64,000 nt of DNA from Streptomyces chromofuscus (GTDB taxonomy: Bacteria; Actinomycetota; Actinomycetes; Streptomycetales; Streptomycetaceae): contig NZ_CP063374.1 of NCBI RefSeq assembly GCF_015160875.1, positions 4,219,501 through 4,283,500 on the forward strand, in the 5' to 3' direction. Positions 43,104 to 50,856 of this stretch are shown in pieces. Both the position numbers and the translations under genes were made by a program. How positions within the stretch are numbered: the first letter of the stretch is position 1; each line of letters opens with the position of its first letter. The notes beneath the pieces are model-generated. The model was not told where the DNA came from, ran no database searches, and saw nothing but the letters and a program-made list of their open reading frames with translations.

Positions 43104-43212
43104 ACCCCCAGCTGACCACGAACGGCCCGACTCGGGCAGCCGTATCCGTACTCGGGCCAAGCTGAGTACCGGCGCCCTGTTCGGCCACGGCGCGATCCGG
43201 GACGCTCGACGT

Positions 43213-43644
43213 ATGGAACGACGACTGCCACGAACTGCTTCCGACCTGCTGACGGGACTCGCCCTGGCCGGGCTGACGGCCGCGGCATGGGCTGCCTGGC
43301 TGGGCTGGGACCAGCATCGTGACGTGCGCGGCGACGGCACGACGACCGGACCGTACGAGGCGTGGCAGGTGATCGGGCTCGTGCTGACCCTGCTGCCGCC
43401 GGTGTACTGGGCGGCGTCCCGGCGCCACGCCCTCGCCGCCGTGCTGGGCGTCCCGCTCGGCCTGACCGCCTGCGCCTTCCTCGACTGGTCGGACGACGCC
43501 AGCGGCCTGTTCATGGTCGGCGTGACGATGGTCCTGGTGGGCAGCCTCGCCGTCACCGCCGCCGTCACCGCCCTGATCACCTACGGGAAACGGGCCGGCC
43601 GCCCCAGGGGGACCGCCGGAGGCACACCCGCCGGCGGCCGCTGA
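43213..43644 (+). CDS. Small four-helix membrane protein
   Basis: 143 residues with four hydrophobic segments (LLTGLALAGLTAAAWAAWLG, VIGLVLTLLPPVYWAA, LAAVLGVPLGLTACAFL, FMVGVTMVLVGSLAVTAAV). No family recognised. The ribosome site is weak; the hydrophobic periodicity and codon bias support coding. Confidence 0.65.
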   Translation: MERRLPRTASDLLTGLALAGLTAAAWAAWLGWDQHRDVRGDGTTTGPYEAWQVIGLVLTLLPPVYWAASRRHALAAVLGVPLGLTACAFLDWSDDASGLFMVGVTMVLVGSLAVTAAVTALITYGKRAGRPRGTAGGTPAGGR

Positions 43645-43695
43645 CGCGGGGGTGGCGAGCGGCGAGCGGTCGCCGTCCCCGGCCGCCGCACGGAC

Positions 43696-44028
43696 CTAGG
43701 CGCCCTTGGGCGCCGCCTGCTGGACCACCTCGAAGGACCACAGGGTCGAGCCGGAGGCCGCGGGCCTGGGACGGTCCCCGCCCTCCTCGCCCCCGGCGCC
43801 CTGGTGGGCCGCCTTCATGGGCCCTTCCATCCAGGCCTGGAAGGACTCCTCGTCCCGCCACCGGGTGTAGACCAGGTAGTTGTCGGTGCCGTCGACGGGG
43901 CGCAGGAGCTCGAACCACTCGAAACCGTCGGAGCTCTCCACGGCGTGGGCGCGCGAGGCGAACCGCTTCTCCAGAACCTCCCGCTGCTCGGCGGGCACGG
44001 TCAGCACATTGATCTTGACTACGCTCAT
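43696..44028 (-). CDS. Antibiotic biosynthesis monooxygenase-fold protein
   Basis: 110 residues. ABM ferredoxin-like fold: VVKINVLTVPAEQREVLEKRF, SSDGFEWFELLRPVDGTDNYLVYTRWRDEESFQAWM. Related small proteins include heme-degrading monooxygenases (HmoA-like) and polyketide quinone-forming oxygenases. The Asn and Trp in DNYLVYTRW resemble the heme-degrading branch, but the role is not certain. GGATGGAGG precedes the ATG. It is transcribed away from the Yip1 gene. Confidence 0.88.
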   Translation of the reverse strand: MSVVKINVLTVPAEQREVLEKRFASRAHAVESSDGFEWFELLRPVDGTDNYLVYTRWRDEESFQAWMEGPMKAAHQGAGGEEGGDRPRPAASGSTLWSFEVVQQAAPKGA

Positions 44029-44290
44029 GCCTCCATCCTGCCCGGTGCCCCGGCGAGAGGACGTCCACGACCCCCAGGAGGTCGGGCGCCACGTCGTACG
44101 CGCGGAACGCCGCGGGTGTGCCCCGGGCCAACCGCAGGGAACGACGGGAGAGCCCGCAAGGGATTCGTGGGCGGTTCCCTAGGGGATCAACGGGTCCGGT
44201 CCGTAAGGGATGTCACAGCTCGGCCGCAAAGCCGGGCCCGGAACCCGGGGCCCGGCCCACCGCTCTCCGAGACCAGGTACGTTCGATGAC

Positions 44291-45202
44291 GTGGCTGGAT
44301 TCAGGATCGGACGCGGCGGCCGGAACGACCGCGCCCCGCACACGCGACCGCAACACCCCCCGCACGGACAGCAGGCGCCGCAGGGGCCGTCGTACGGCTA
44401 CCCGCAGGCCCCGCAGCCGCACCCGTACCCCGGGCAGCGGAGCTACGGGAACGCGCCCTGGCCGCAGACGAACGGCGGTTACGGCGGTCCCGGCGGCGGC
44501 GAGCCGGAGTACTTCGGCGACGACGGCGCGTACCACCAGGGCGGGCCGGACCCGTACGCCGCGAACAACCCGGGGCACACCCAGGCCTTCTCGGTCGGCG
44601 AGGACCCGTACAGCCAGGGCGGCACCTACCATGCCGGTGCGGCCCCGGCCGCCCCGGTCGGCCCGCGGCTGCACGGGAAGGCCCTGCTGCGCGGCATCGT
44701 GCTCGAGCCCCAGCAGACGTTCCTGCAGATGCGCGACTACACGATGTGGGGCCCGGCCCTCATCGTGACCTTCCTCTACGGCCTGATCGCGGTCTTCGGC
44801 TTCGACGGCGCCCGCGAGGACGCGATCAACGCCACCCTCTCCAACGCCATCCCGATCGTCCTGACGACGGCCGTCGCGATGGTGCTCAGCGCGTTCGTCC
44901 TGGGCGTGGTCACCCATACCCTGGCCCGTCAGCTCGGCGGCAACGGCGCGTGGCAGCCCACCGTCGGCCTCTCCATGCTGATCATGTCCATCACGGACGC
45001 GCCCCGGCTGCTCGTCGCGACGTTCCTGGGCGGCGACGCCCCCTTCGTCCAGATCCTCGGCTGGGCGACCTGGGTCGCGGGCGGCGCGCTGCTGACGCTG
45101 ATGGTGTCGAAGTCGCACGACCTGCCGTGGCCGAAGGCGCTGGGCGCGTCGGCGATCCAGCTGATCGCGCTGCTGTCGATCGTGAAGCTGGGCACGGTGT
45201 AG
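44291..45202 (+). CDS. Yip1-domain membrane protein
   Basis: 303 residues from a GTG at 44291. The first 125 residues are Pro/Gln/Tyr/Gly-rich and disordered (PHGQQAPQGPSYGYPQAPQ). A Yip1-type membrane domain follows (from LHGKALLRGIVLEPQQTFLQM) with five helices, e.g. ALIVTFLYGLIAVFGF, VLTTAVAMVLSAFVLGVV and ILGWATWVAGGALLTLM. These proteins are typical of Streptomyces and unknown in function. The upstream start at 44210 lies in non-typical sequence and is rejected. Confidence 0.82.
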   Translation: MAGFRIGRGGRNDRAPHTRPQHPPHGQQAPQGPSYGYPQAPQPHPYPGQRSYGNAPWPQTNGGYGGPGGGEPEYFGDDGAYHQGGPDPYAANNPGHTQAFSVGEDPYSQGGTYHAGAAPAAPVGPRLHGKALLRGIVLEPQQTFLQMRDYTMWGPALIVTFLYGLIAVFGFDGAREDAINATLSNAIPIVLTTAVAMVLSAFVLGVVTHTLARQLGGNGAWQPTVGLSMLIMSITDAPRLLVATFLGGDAPFVQILGWATWVAGGALLTLMVSKSHDLPWPKALGASAIQLIALLSIVKLGTV

Positions 45203-45276
45203 CACTTCGCCGGGCGCCTGCACGGCCGGGCCGCCGACCGCACGAAAGCCGCACGGCCATCCGGCCGACGCACGAA

Positions 45277-45307
45277 AAGGGCCCCCGGTGTCACCGCCGG
45301 GGGCCTT
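45277..45307. terminator. Bidirectional hairpin terminator
   Basis: AAGGGCCCCCGG and CCGGGGGCCTT flank an 8-base loop, with one bulged G, between the convergent Yip1 and phosphoribosyltransferase genes. Flanking A and T residues suit both directions. Confidence 0.75.
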
Positions 45308-45328
45308 ACGTCACCGCGGGGCGGCGAC

Positions 45329-45853
45329 TCACGCGTCGAGCACCTGCCCGGCCCGCCTCACGACGGGCGGCTCCACGGACCACGGGAAGTTGATCCACTC
45401 GTCGGTGCGCTTCCAGACGTACTCGCACCGCACGAGGGAGTGGGACTTCTCATAGATGACGGCGGAGCGCACCTCGGCGACGGCGTCGAGGCAGAAGTCG
45501 CGCACGAGCTTGAGCGTCTTGCCGGTGTCGGCGACGTCGTCGGCGATCAGGACCTTCTTGTCGGAGAAGTCGACGACGTTGGGGACGGGAGCGAGCATGA
45601 CCGGCATCTCGAGGGTCGTGCCCACACCCGTGTAGAACTCCACGTTCACCAGGTGGATGTTCTTGCAGTCGAGCGCGTAGGCGAGCCCGCCGGCGACGAA
45701 GACGCCGCCGCGGGCGATGCTGAGCACGACATCGGGCTCGTACCCGTCGTCGGCCACGGCCTGCGCGAGCTCACGGACGGCGACGCCGAACTGCTCGTAG
45801 CTGAGGTTCTCTCGTACGGAACTCATATTTCTGTCACTCACGTCACTTGTCAC
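45329..45853 (-). CDS. Type I phosphoribosyltransferase
   Basis: 174 residues. The PRPP-binding loop VLIADDVADTGKTL is intact, preceded by PDVVLSIARGGVFVAGGLA and followed by FPWSVEPP. Such enzymes attach or remove ribose-5-phosphate on purines (xanthine-guanine or hypoxanthine type). The base specificity is not fixed by the sequence. A second ATG at 45826 (MSSVREN) gives a likely shorter start. It is on the same strand as dcd, 34 bp downstream of it, consistent with nucleotide salvage. Confidence 0.88.
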   Translation of the reverse strand: MTSDVSDRNMSSVRENLSYEQFGVAVRELAQAVADDGYEPDVVLSIARGGVFVAGGLAYALDCKNIHLVNVEFYTGVGTTLEMPVMLAPVPNVVDFSDKKVLIADDVADTGKTLKLVRDFCLDAVAEVRSAVIYEKSHSLVRCEYVWKRTDEWINFPWSVEPPVVRRAGQVLDA

Positions 45854-45886
45854 ACGCCAGTCGCGCGGCTCGGAACGGGCCAGACC

Positions 45887-46462
45887 TCAGACCTGCGTCC
45901 GGTGGAAATTGAGGAAGGACCGGGAGGCGGTGGGCCCGCGCTGTCCCTGGTACCGCGACCCGTACCGCTCGCTCCCGTACGGGAACTCGGCGGGCGAGCT
46001 CAGCCGGAACATGCACAGCTGGCCGATCTTCATGCCGGGCCAGAGCTTGATGGGGAGCGTCGCCAGGTTCGACAGCTCCAGGGTCACGTGCCCGGAGAAC
46101 CCGGGGTCGATGAACCCGGCGGTCGAGTGGGTGACGAGCCCGAGCCGTCCGAGCGAGCTCTTGCCCTCCAGACGGGAGGCGAGGTCGTCGGGCAGGGTGA
46201 TGACCTCGTACGTCGAGGCGAGCACGAACTCACCGGGGTGCAGGATGAACGGTTCGTCGCCCTCGGGCTCGACCAGGCGCGTCAGGTCGGCCTGCTCGAT
46301 GGAGGGGTCGATGTGCGGGTACCGGTGGTTCTCGAACACCCGGAAGTACCGGTCCAGCCGCACGTCGATGCTCGACGGCTGCACCATGGATTCGTCATAG
46401 GGATCGATCCGTACCCGTCCGGCGTCGATCTCGGCCCGGATGTCCTTGTCTGAGAGAAGCAC
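45887..46462 (-). CDS. dcd: dCTP deaminase
   Basis: 191 residues, the length of actinobacterial Dcd. It deaminates dCTP to dUTP and supplies the thymidylate route. Conserved stretches: LLSDKDIRAEID, QPSSIDVRLDRYFRVF, ILHPGEFVLASTYE, GKSSLGRLGL, HSTAGFIDPGFSGHVTLELSN and YQGQRGPTASRSFLN at the end. The GTG at 46462 gives the standard N-terminus; the longer frame is rejected. The gene for a phosphoribosyltransferase follows. Confidence 0.97.
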   Translation of the reverse strand: MLLSDKDIRAEIDAGRVRIDPYDESMVQPSSIDVRLDRYFRVFENHRYPHIDPSIEQADLTRLVEPEGDEPFILHPGEFVLASTYEVITLPDDLASRLEGKSSLGRLGLVTHSTAGFIDPGFSGHVTLELSNLATLPIKLWPGMKIGQLCMFRLSSPAEFPYGSERYGSRYQGQRGPTASRSFLNFHRTQV

Positions 46463-46547
46463 GCCCCGAGGATACGCAAGGCGCGCCGAGCCACCACAAT
46501 CGCGACGACTCCACGCGCCCACGGCGAACCCGCTTGTTTCTGTTTCT

Positions 46548-46769
46548 CTACCGCTTCTGCAGACTCACCGGCACGACGCTGCGCAAGCGCGCGCATCGCG
46601 GGCAGCGCAGAAGCCGACCGGGGCCGAGGCGCTCGGCCTGCTGCATCGGGAACGAAGCGGTGCTGAACACGTGCCCATCGGCACATCGGACGACGGTGCG
46701 CTCCATCAAGTCCTGAAGTCCCTTCCCCAAAGAGCCGCGTCTGGCTGATGCCCTGACGAGGAAGGCCAC
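46548..46769 (-). CDS. Small cysteine-containing protein
   Basis: 73 residues from a GTG, or 52 from an inner ATG at 46706 with AGGA before it. The inner part has VRCADGHVFSTASFP and LRCPRCARLR, a zinc-ribbon-like CxxxH/CPxC arrangement. It is of the type of short conserved Streptomyces proteins with no known role. It lies between dcd and tRNA-Gly. Confidence 0.5.
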   Translation of the reverse strand: MAFLVRASARRGSLGKGLQDLMERTVVRCADGHVFSTASFPMQQAERLGPGRLLRCPRCARLRSVVPVSLQKR

Positions 46770-46976
46770 ATTACGGGATCAATGGGACGCCCCTCCAGGC
46801 GGCACTCCGACCCCGCCCAGCCCCTGTCCCGAGCCTCCACCGTACGCCCCAACTCCCTTCCCCCGCAGCCGCATCCACGCCCCGAACGACAGCGGGCCCC
46901 GCGGTGGAAACACCGGGGGCCTGTGATGAGGTACAGTAAGCGAGCGTTCGGACACCGATCTCGGTCGGCGTCTTAC

Positions 46977-47050
46977 GCGGGTGTAGTTTAATGGTAGAAC
47001 ATCAGCTTCCCAAGCTGAGAGCGCGAGTTCGATTCTCGTCACCCGCTCCA
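46977..47050 (+). tRNA. tRNA-Gly(CCC)
   Basis: A complete cloverleaf: acceptor GCGGGTG with CACCCGC, D-arm with TAGTTTAATGGTAGAAC, anticodon stem TCAGC/GCTGA with the loop TTCCCAA (anticodon CCC, reading GGG), T-arm GCGAG-TTCGATT-CTCGT, and an encoded CCA. A hairpin with a T-rich tail follows at 47054-47090. Confidence 0.95.
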
Positions 47051-47053
47051 TGC

Positions 47054-47090
47054 GAAACCCCCAGGTCACAGACCCGGGGGTTCTTTGTTG
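47054..47090 (+). terminator. tRNA-Gly terminator
   Basis: GAAACCCCCAGGTC and GACCCGGGGGTTC form a stem across a short loop, followed by TTTGTTG. Confidence 0.7.
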
Positions 47091-47244
47091 TCTAGACCAC
47101 GGGGCGGCTGGCGCACCACAACCGCACCATGAGCCCTCGGCTGGCTTCCGGCCCCGGGACGAGGTTCATCCGCACGCACCCCTGAGCCGACCCTGAGACA
47201 TCCCCCATGCCTCCCCCATCTGTCCCCCATCCACCCCGGATATG

Positions 47245-47297
47245 TGTCAGGAATCTTTGACAGGTGTCCGCGGGTCCTGTCAGCCTTTTCTGACAGG
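47245..47297 (+). promoter_or_regulatory. Promoter and operators of the ArsR-type regulator
   Basis: Two inverted repeats share TGTCAG: TGTCA-(8)-TGACA at 47245-47262, whose right arm is inside a -35-like TTTGACA, and a perfect 8-6-8 repeat CCTGTCAG/CTGACAGG at 47276-47297, in the leader. Autoregulation by the regulator encoded from 47318 is likely. Confidence 0.5.
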
Positions 47298-47317
47298 GAC
47301 GACGGAAAGGGGCCGCG

Positions 47318-47674
47318 ATGCCCGAGGTCCCGCCTCCGGCACCGACGGGCGACGAGTTGCTGAAGGTGCTCTCCGCACTCGGCAATCCGCACCGCATGCG
47401 GATCGTCGCGGCGCTGCTGGAGTGCCGGAACTACGTCAGCGCGCTGGCTCGCGAGATCGGCATGAGCCGCCCGCTGCTGCACATGCACCTCCAGCGACTG
47501 GAGGCGGCGGGTCTGGTCGTCGGCACGCTCGAACTCGCGGAGGACGGCAAGGCGATGAAGTACTTCGATGTCACGCCGTTCTTCTACGAGTTGACACCCG
47601 GCGTCATCGCCCGTGCGGCCGCCACGCTCACCGAGGCCGAGAAGACCGAGGCCGAGAAAGAGGAAGCGAAGTGA
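47318..47674 (+). CDS. ArsR-like winged-helix regulator
   Basis: 118 residues. Winged helix: LLKVLSALGNPHRMRIVAALLE, then YVSALAREIGMSRPLLHMHLQRLEAAGLV. No metal-binding cysteine pair is seen (one Cys only). An acidic/basic tail KTEAEKEEAK ends it. It probably represses its own unit through the TGTCAG palindromes. The GTGA overlap with the next gene and an intact ribosome site (AAAGGGG) mark it as first of the unit. Confidence 0.88.
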   Translation: MPEVPPPAPTGDELLKVLSALGNPHRMRIVAALLECRNYVSALAREIGMSRPLLHMHLQRLEAAGLVVGTLELAEDGKAMKYFDVTPFFYELTPGVIARAAATLTEAEKTEAEKEEAK

Positions 47675-47985
47675 ATGAGGAACAGGTGACGCTCGCCGAC
47701 AGCGGCGACGTGGTGGGCGCTCTGGTCGGGGCCGTGGGCGCGGCCGGGCTCTTCACCCTGCTGATCGTGATCGTCTGGCAGGTGGCTGCCACCTGGCGGG
47801 CCCGGATGCTGGCCGCGCGCGAGCAGCAGTACAAGGACCTCGCGGCGAAGTACGCCCAGCTCCTGGAGGACACCGTGGAGTTGCAGCGCCGGATGGCCGA
47901 CGAACAGCGCCAGACCCTCGACGAGCTGACGCAGACCCGGCTCTCGGTGTCCTCGATGGAGAAGATGATGCGCGAGATCGAATAG
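47671..47985 (+). CDS. Small membrane protein with coiled coil
   Basis: 104 residues from a GTG overlapping the regulator's stop by 4 bases. One membrane helix (ALVGAVGAAGLFTLLIVIVW) is followed by a long coiled coil (about 44-104, REQQYKDLAAKYAQLLEDTVELQRRM). Such pairs of ArsR-like regulator and short membrane protein recur in Streptomyces. It may tether the regulator or the transporter; the role is not known. Confidence 0.75.
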   Translation: MNEEQVTLADSGDVVGALVGAVGAAGLFTLLIVIVWQVAATWRARMLAAREQQYKDLAAKYAQLLEDTVELQRRMADEQRQTLDELTQTRLSVSSMEKMMREIE

Positions 47986-48000
47986 ACGCCGGCGGCGTGC

Positions 48001-48032
48001 GTACGGCCGGGAGCGGCAACTCCCGGCCGTAC
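48001..48032 (+). terminator. Perfect 13-bp hairpin
   Basis: Arms 48001-48013 and 48020-48032 with a 6-base loop lie between the small membrane protein and the MMPL gene. It may end or attenuate the first two-gene unit. Confidence 0.7.
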
Positions 48033-48177
48033 CGAGGAAGAACACACCCCGGACACACCCACCCGTACATCACGGCAGGTCGTCACACCTGCAAGCGCCG
48101 TGGTGCGGGCCCCGTGCGCCCTGATGCCGGCCGATATACGGATCGGCGGCGCGCTCCCTACGTAAAGGAGACTACTC

Positions 48178-50292
48178 ATGCGTGCGCTGCTCCAGCGCGT
48201 CGCCCGCGCGCCCGGCGGGCGACGCGGCAAGTGGCTGGTCCTGGCCGTCTGGCTGATCCTGGCCGTCGCCCTCGGCCCGTTGGCCGGCAAACTCGGCGAC
48301 GTCGAGGAAAGCGGCCCCAACGCCTTCCTTCCACGCGGCGCCGAGTCCGCGCGGGTCAACACGGAGCTGGAGGAGTTCCGTACGGACACGGTGATGCCGG
48401 CCGTCGTCGTCTACACCGGCGACGGCGCGAAGGCTCAGTCGAAGGCCACCGCCGACCGTGCCGCCTTCACGCGGTACGTCCCCGCAGGCCAGGAGGTCTC
48501 ACAGCCGATCCCGTCCGAGGACGGCAAGGCCCTGATGACGATCGTCCCGCTGGACATCGAGGACGAGCTCACCGACAAGGTCGACGAACTGCGTGACGTG
48601 GCCGGCGCCAACGCGCCGCCCGGCGTGGACGTCGAGGTCGGCGGCCCGGCCGGGTCCCTCACCGACTCGGTGGCGGTATTCGACGGCCTCGACACGACGC
48701 TGCTGCTGGCCACGGGCGTGGTGGTGGCGATCCTGCTGCTGCTCACCTACCGCAGCCCGGTCCTGTGGCTGCTGCCGTTGATCTCGGTGGGCTTCGCGGC
48801 CGTCCTCACCCAAGCCACCACCTACCTGCTGGCCAAGCACGCCGGACTGCCCGTCGACCCGCAGAGCGCAGGCGTCCTCATGGTCCTCGTCTTCGGCGTC
48901 GGAACCGACTACGCCCTGCTCCTCATCGCCCGCTACCGCGAGGAACTGCACCGCCACGAGGACCGCCACGAGGCGATGCGGATCGCGCTGCACCGCTCCG
49001 GCCCGGCGATCCTGGCCTCCGCCGCCACCATCGCCGTCGGCCTGTCCTGCCTGGCGTTCGCCGACATCAACTCCTCCCGCTCGCTGGGCCTGGTGGGCGC
49101 GGTGGGCGTGGTCTGCGGCTTCCTTGCGATGGTCACGGTGCTTCCCGCGCTGCTGGTCGTCGTGGGCCGCTGGGTGTTCTGGCCGTTCGTCCCGCACGAC
49201 GGCACGCCTGCCCGCAAGCCGCGCACGATCTGGTCCCGTGTCGGGGCCACCGTCGCCCGGCGCCCCCGCTGGTCGTGGCTGATGTCGGTCGCCGTCACCG
49301 GCGTGCTCGCGCTCAGTGCGGTCGGCATCAACATGGGCCTGACGCAGGCGGAGATGTTCCAGGACAAGCCCGAGTCGGTCGTGGCCCAGGAGAGGATCTC
49401 GGCGCACTACCCGTCGGGCGCCGCCGACCCGGCGGACATCATCACCCCTGCCGACCGGACCGTCGTGGTGAGGGCAGCCGCGTCAGCGGTGGACGGGGTG
49501 GCCCGTGTCGAGGACGACACCGACCGCACGCCGAACGGCGAACTGACCGCTCTCACCGTGGTGTTGGAGGACGCACCCGACAGCCAGGCGGCCAAGGACA
49601 CGATCGACGACCTCCGCGAGGCCGTGCACCCGATGGACGCCCTTGTCGGCGGCACCACCGCCGAAACCCTCGACACCCAGCGGGCCGCCGACCGCGACCT
49701 GACGACGGTCGTCCCGATCGTGCTCCTCGTCGTCCTGGCCGTCCTGATCCTCCTGCTACGAGCCCTGGTCGCCCCGTTCCTGCTCCTGGCCACGGTCGTG
49801 CTGTCGTACTTCGCAGCCCTCGGCGCCTCGAACCTGATCTTCGAGCACGTCCTGGACTTCGCGGGCGTCGACTGGTCGATCCCGCTGATGGGCTTCGTCT
49901 TCCTGGTCGCCCTCGGCATCGACTACAACATCTTCCTCATGCACCGCGTGCGGGAAGAGACCGGAAGGCTGGGTCACGAGCGCGGTGTCCTGGAGGGTCT
50001 GACCAGCACCGGGGGCGTCATCACCTCAGCCGGCATCGTCCTGGCCGCGACCTTCGCGATCTTCGCGGGGCTGCCCCTGGTGACAATGGCCCAGATGGGC
50101 GTCCTCGTCGGCATCGGCGTCCTCCTGGACACCTTCCTCGTCCGTACGGTCCTGGTGCCCGCCCTCGCCCTGGACCTGGGCCGCTGGTTCTGGTGGCCGG
50201 GGAGCCTCTTCCGCGTGCTGCCCCGCACCGCACGAGACACACCCGGAAGCACCGCTGCCACGACACCGGACCGGGCCCACGAGGTGGCGTAA
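48178..50292 (+). CDS. MMPL-family membrane transporter
   Basis: 704 residues with the twelve-helix RND/MMPL plan: one N-terminal helix, a large outer loop, a first five-helix block with GVGTDYALLLIARYREEL, then the second copy with LGIDYNIFLMHRVREET. These two D-Y motifs carry the protonation site. MMPL proteins export lipids or hydrophobic compounds and resist toxic agents. GGAG precedes the ATG. It is probably regulated by the ArsR-like protein upstream, which fits an efflux role. Confidence 0.93.
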   Translation: MRALLQRVARAPGGRRGKWLVLAVWLILAVALGPLAGKLGDVEESGPNAFLPRGAESARVNTELEEFRTDTVMPAVVVYTGDGAKAQSKATADRAAFTRYVPAGQEVSQPIPSEDGKALMTIVPLDIEDELTDKVDELRDVAGANAPPGVDVEVGGPAGSLTDSVAVFDGLDTTLLLATGVVVAILLLLTYRSPVLWLLPLISVGFAAVLTQATTYLLAKHAGLPVDPQSAGVLMVLVFGVGTDYALLLIARYREELHRHEDRHEAMRIALHRSGPAILASAATIAVGLSCLAFADINSSRSLGLVGAVGVVCGFLAMVTVLPALLVVVGRWVFWPFVPHDGTPARKPRTIWSRVGATVARRPRWSWLMSVAVTGVLALSAVGINMGLTQAEMFQDKPESVVAQERISAHYPSGAADPADIITPADRTVVVRAAASAVDGVARVEDDTDRTPNGELTALTVVLEDAPDSQAAKDTIDDLREAVHPMDALVGGTTAETLDTQRAADRDLTTVVPIVLLVVLAVLILLLRALVAPFLLLATVVLSYFAALGASNLIFEHVLDFAGVDWSIPLMGFVFLVALGIDYNIFLMHRVREETGRLGHERGVLEGLTSTGGVITSAGIVLAATFAIFAGLPLVTMAQMGVLVGIGVLLDTFLVRTVLVPALALDLGRWFWWPGSLFRVLPRTARDTPGSTAATTPDRAHEVA

Positions 50293-50320
50293 GCCCGCTG
50301 GTGCCCCTTCCACGGGAACG

Positions 50321-50378
50321 CGACGCCGAGTCACCCGCTGCTCTCACAGCGACGACTCGGCGTCGTCGGCTTTTCTCT
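50321..50378 (+). terminator. Terminator after MMPL gene
   Basis: CGACGCCGAGT (50321-50331) pairs with ACTCGGCGTCG (50355-50365). An inner CGCTG/CAGCG pair lies in the loop, and a T-rich TTTTCTCTCCT tail follows. Confidence 0.75.
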
Positions 50379-50491
50379 CCTCCCCTTGCGGTATCACCAC
50401 CGACTGCCCCTGCGTGCACGCAGCGCGGACGCGTCGCCAACCGACTCCCGCCGCTCCTTGCGGTGGGGGTCGGAGGGACCCGGGGTGACGA

Positions 50492-50730
50492 TCAGCGGGC
50501 CGCCGAGTGCGAGCTGAGCAGTTCGGCCCCGTTGTAGACGGCGATGACGGAACCGGGGAGGCGGAGCCCCACGCTGTCGCCCATCGCGGGGACGACCCTG
50601 CCGTGCAGGGCCATGCCGAGGGGCACGCCCGAAGCGCCCGGGGCCAGTCCGGTCACGGCCGCGCTGTAGCCACTGGGCCATGGATCGCCCCGGCGCGGGA
50701 TGCGACGGGTGCGGGCGGCTCGGTCGTCAT
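50492..50730 (-). pseudogene. Possible frameshifted small gene
   Basis: The frame from ATG 50728-50730 (MTTEPPAPVASRAG...) is closed early. The next frame reads on as DPWPSGYSAAVTGLAPG to VGLRLPGSVIAVYNG and stops at 50492. The total is 239 bases, not a multiple of 3, so one frameshift in the GGGGCG run near 50685 would join both. Coding look is weak and no family is recognised. This stretch (50379-50856) otherwise holds only the kinase promoter. Confidence 0.3.
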
Positions 50731-50856
50731 CGGTTCACGAATGTCACAGTGCTGTCCGGTTTGTTTTTGTCCGGCTCTTACGCTGCACATTTAGTGATCA
50801 CCGTCCTATTCAGGATACTGAGCCCGGCAGGTGGCGGAGTAAGGGAGTTGACCCTG

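Noticed and set aside
46779..47069. Minus-strand ORF with RVTRIELALSAWEADVLPLN
   Set aside because: It is the antisense translation of the tRNA-Gly gene, a frequent false gene.
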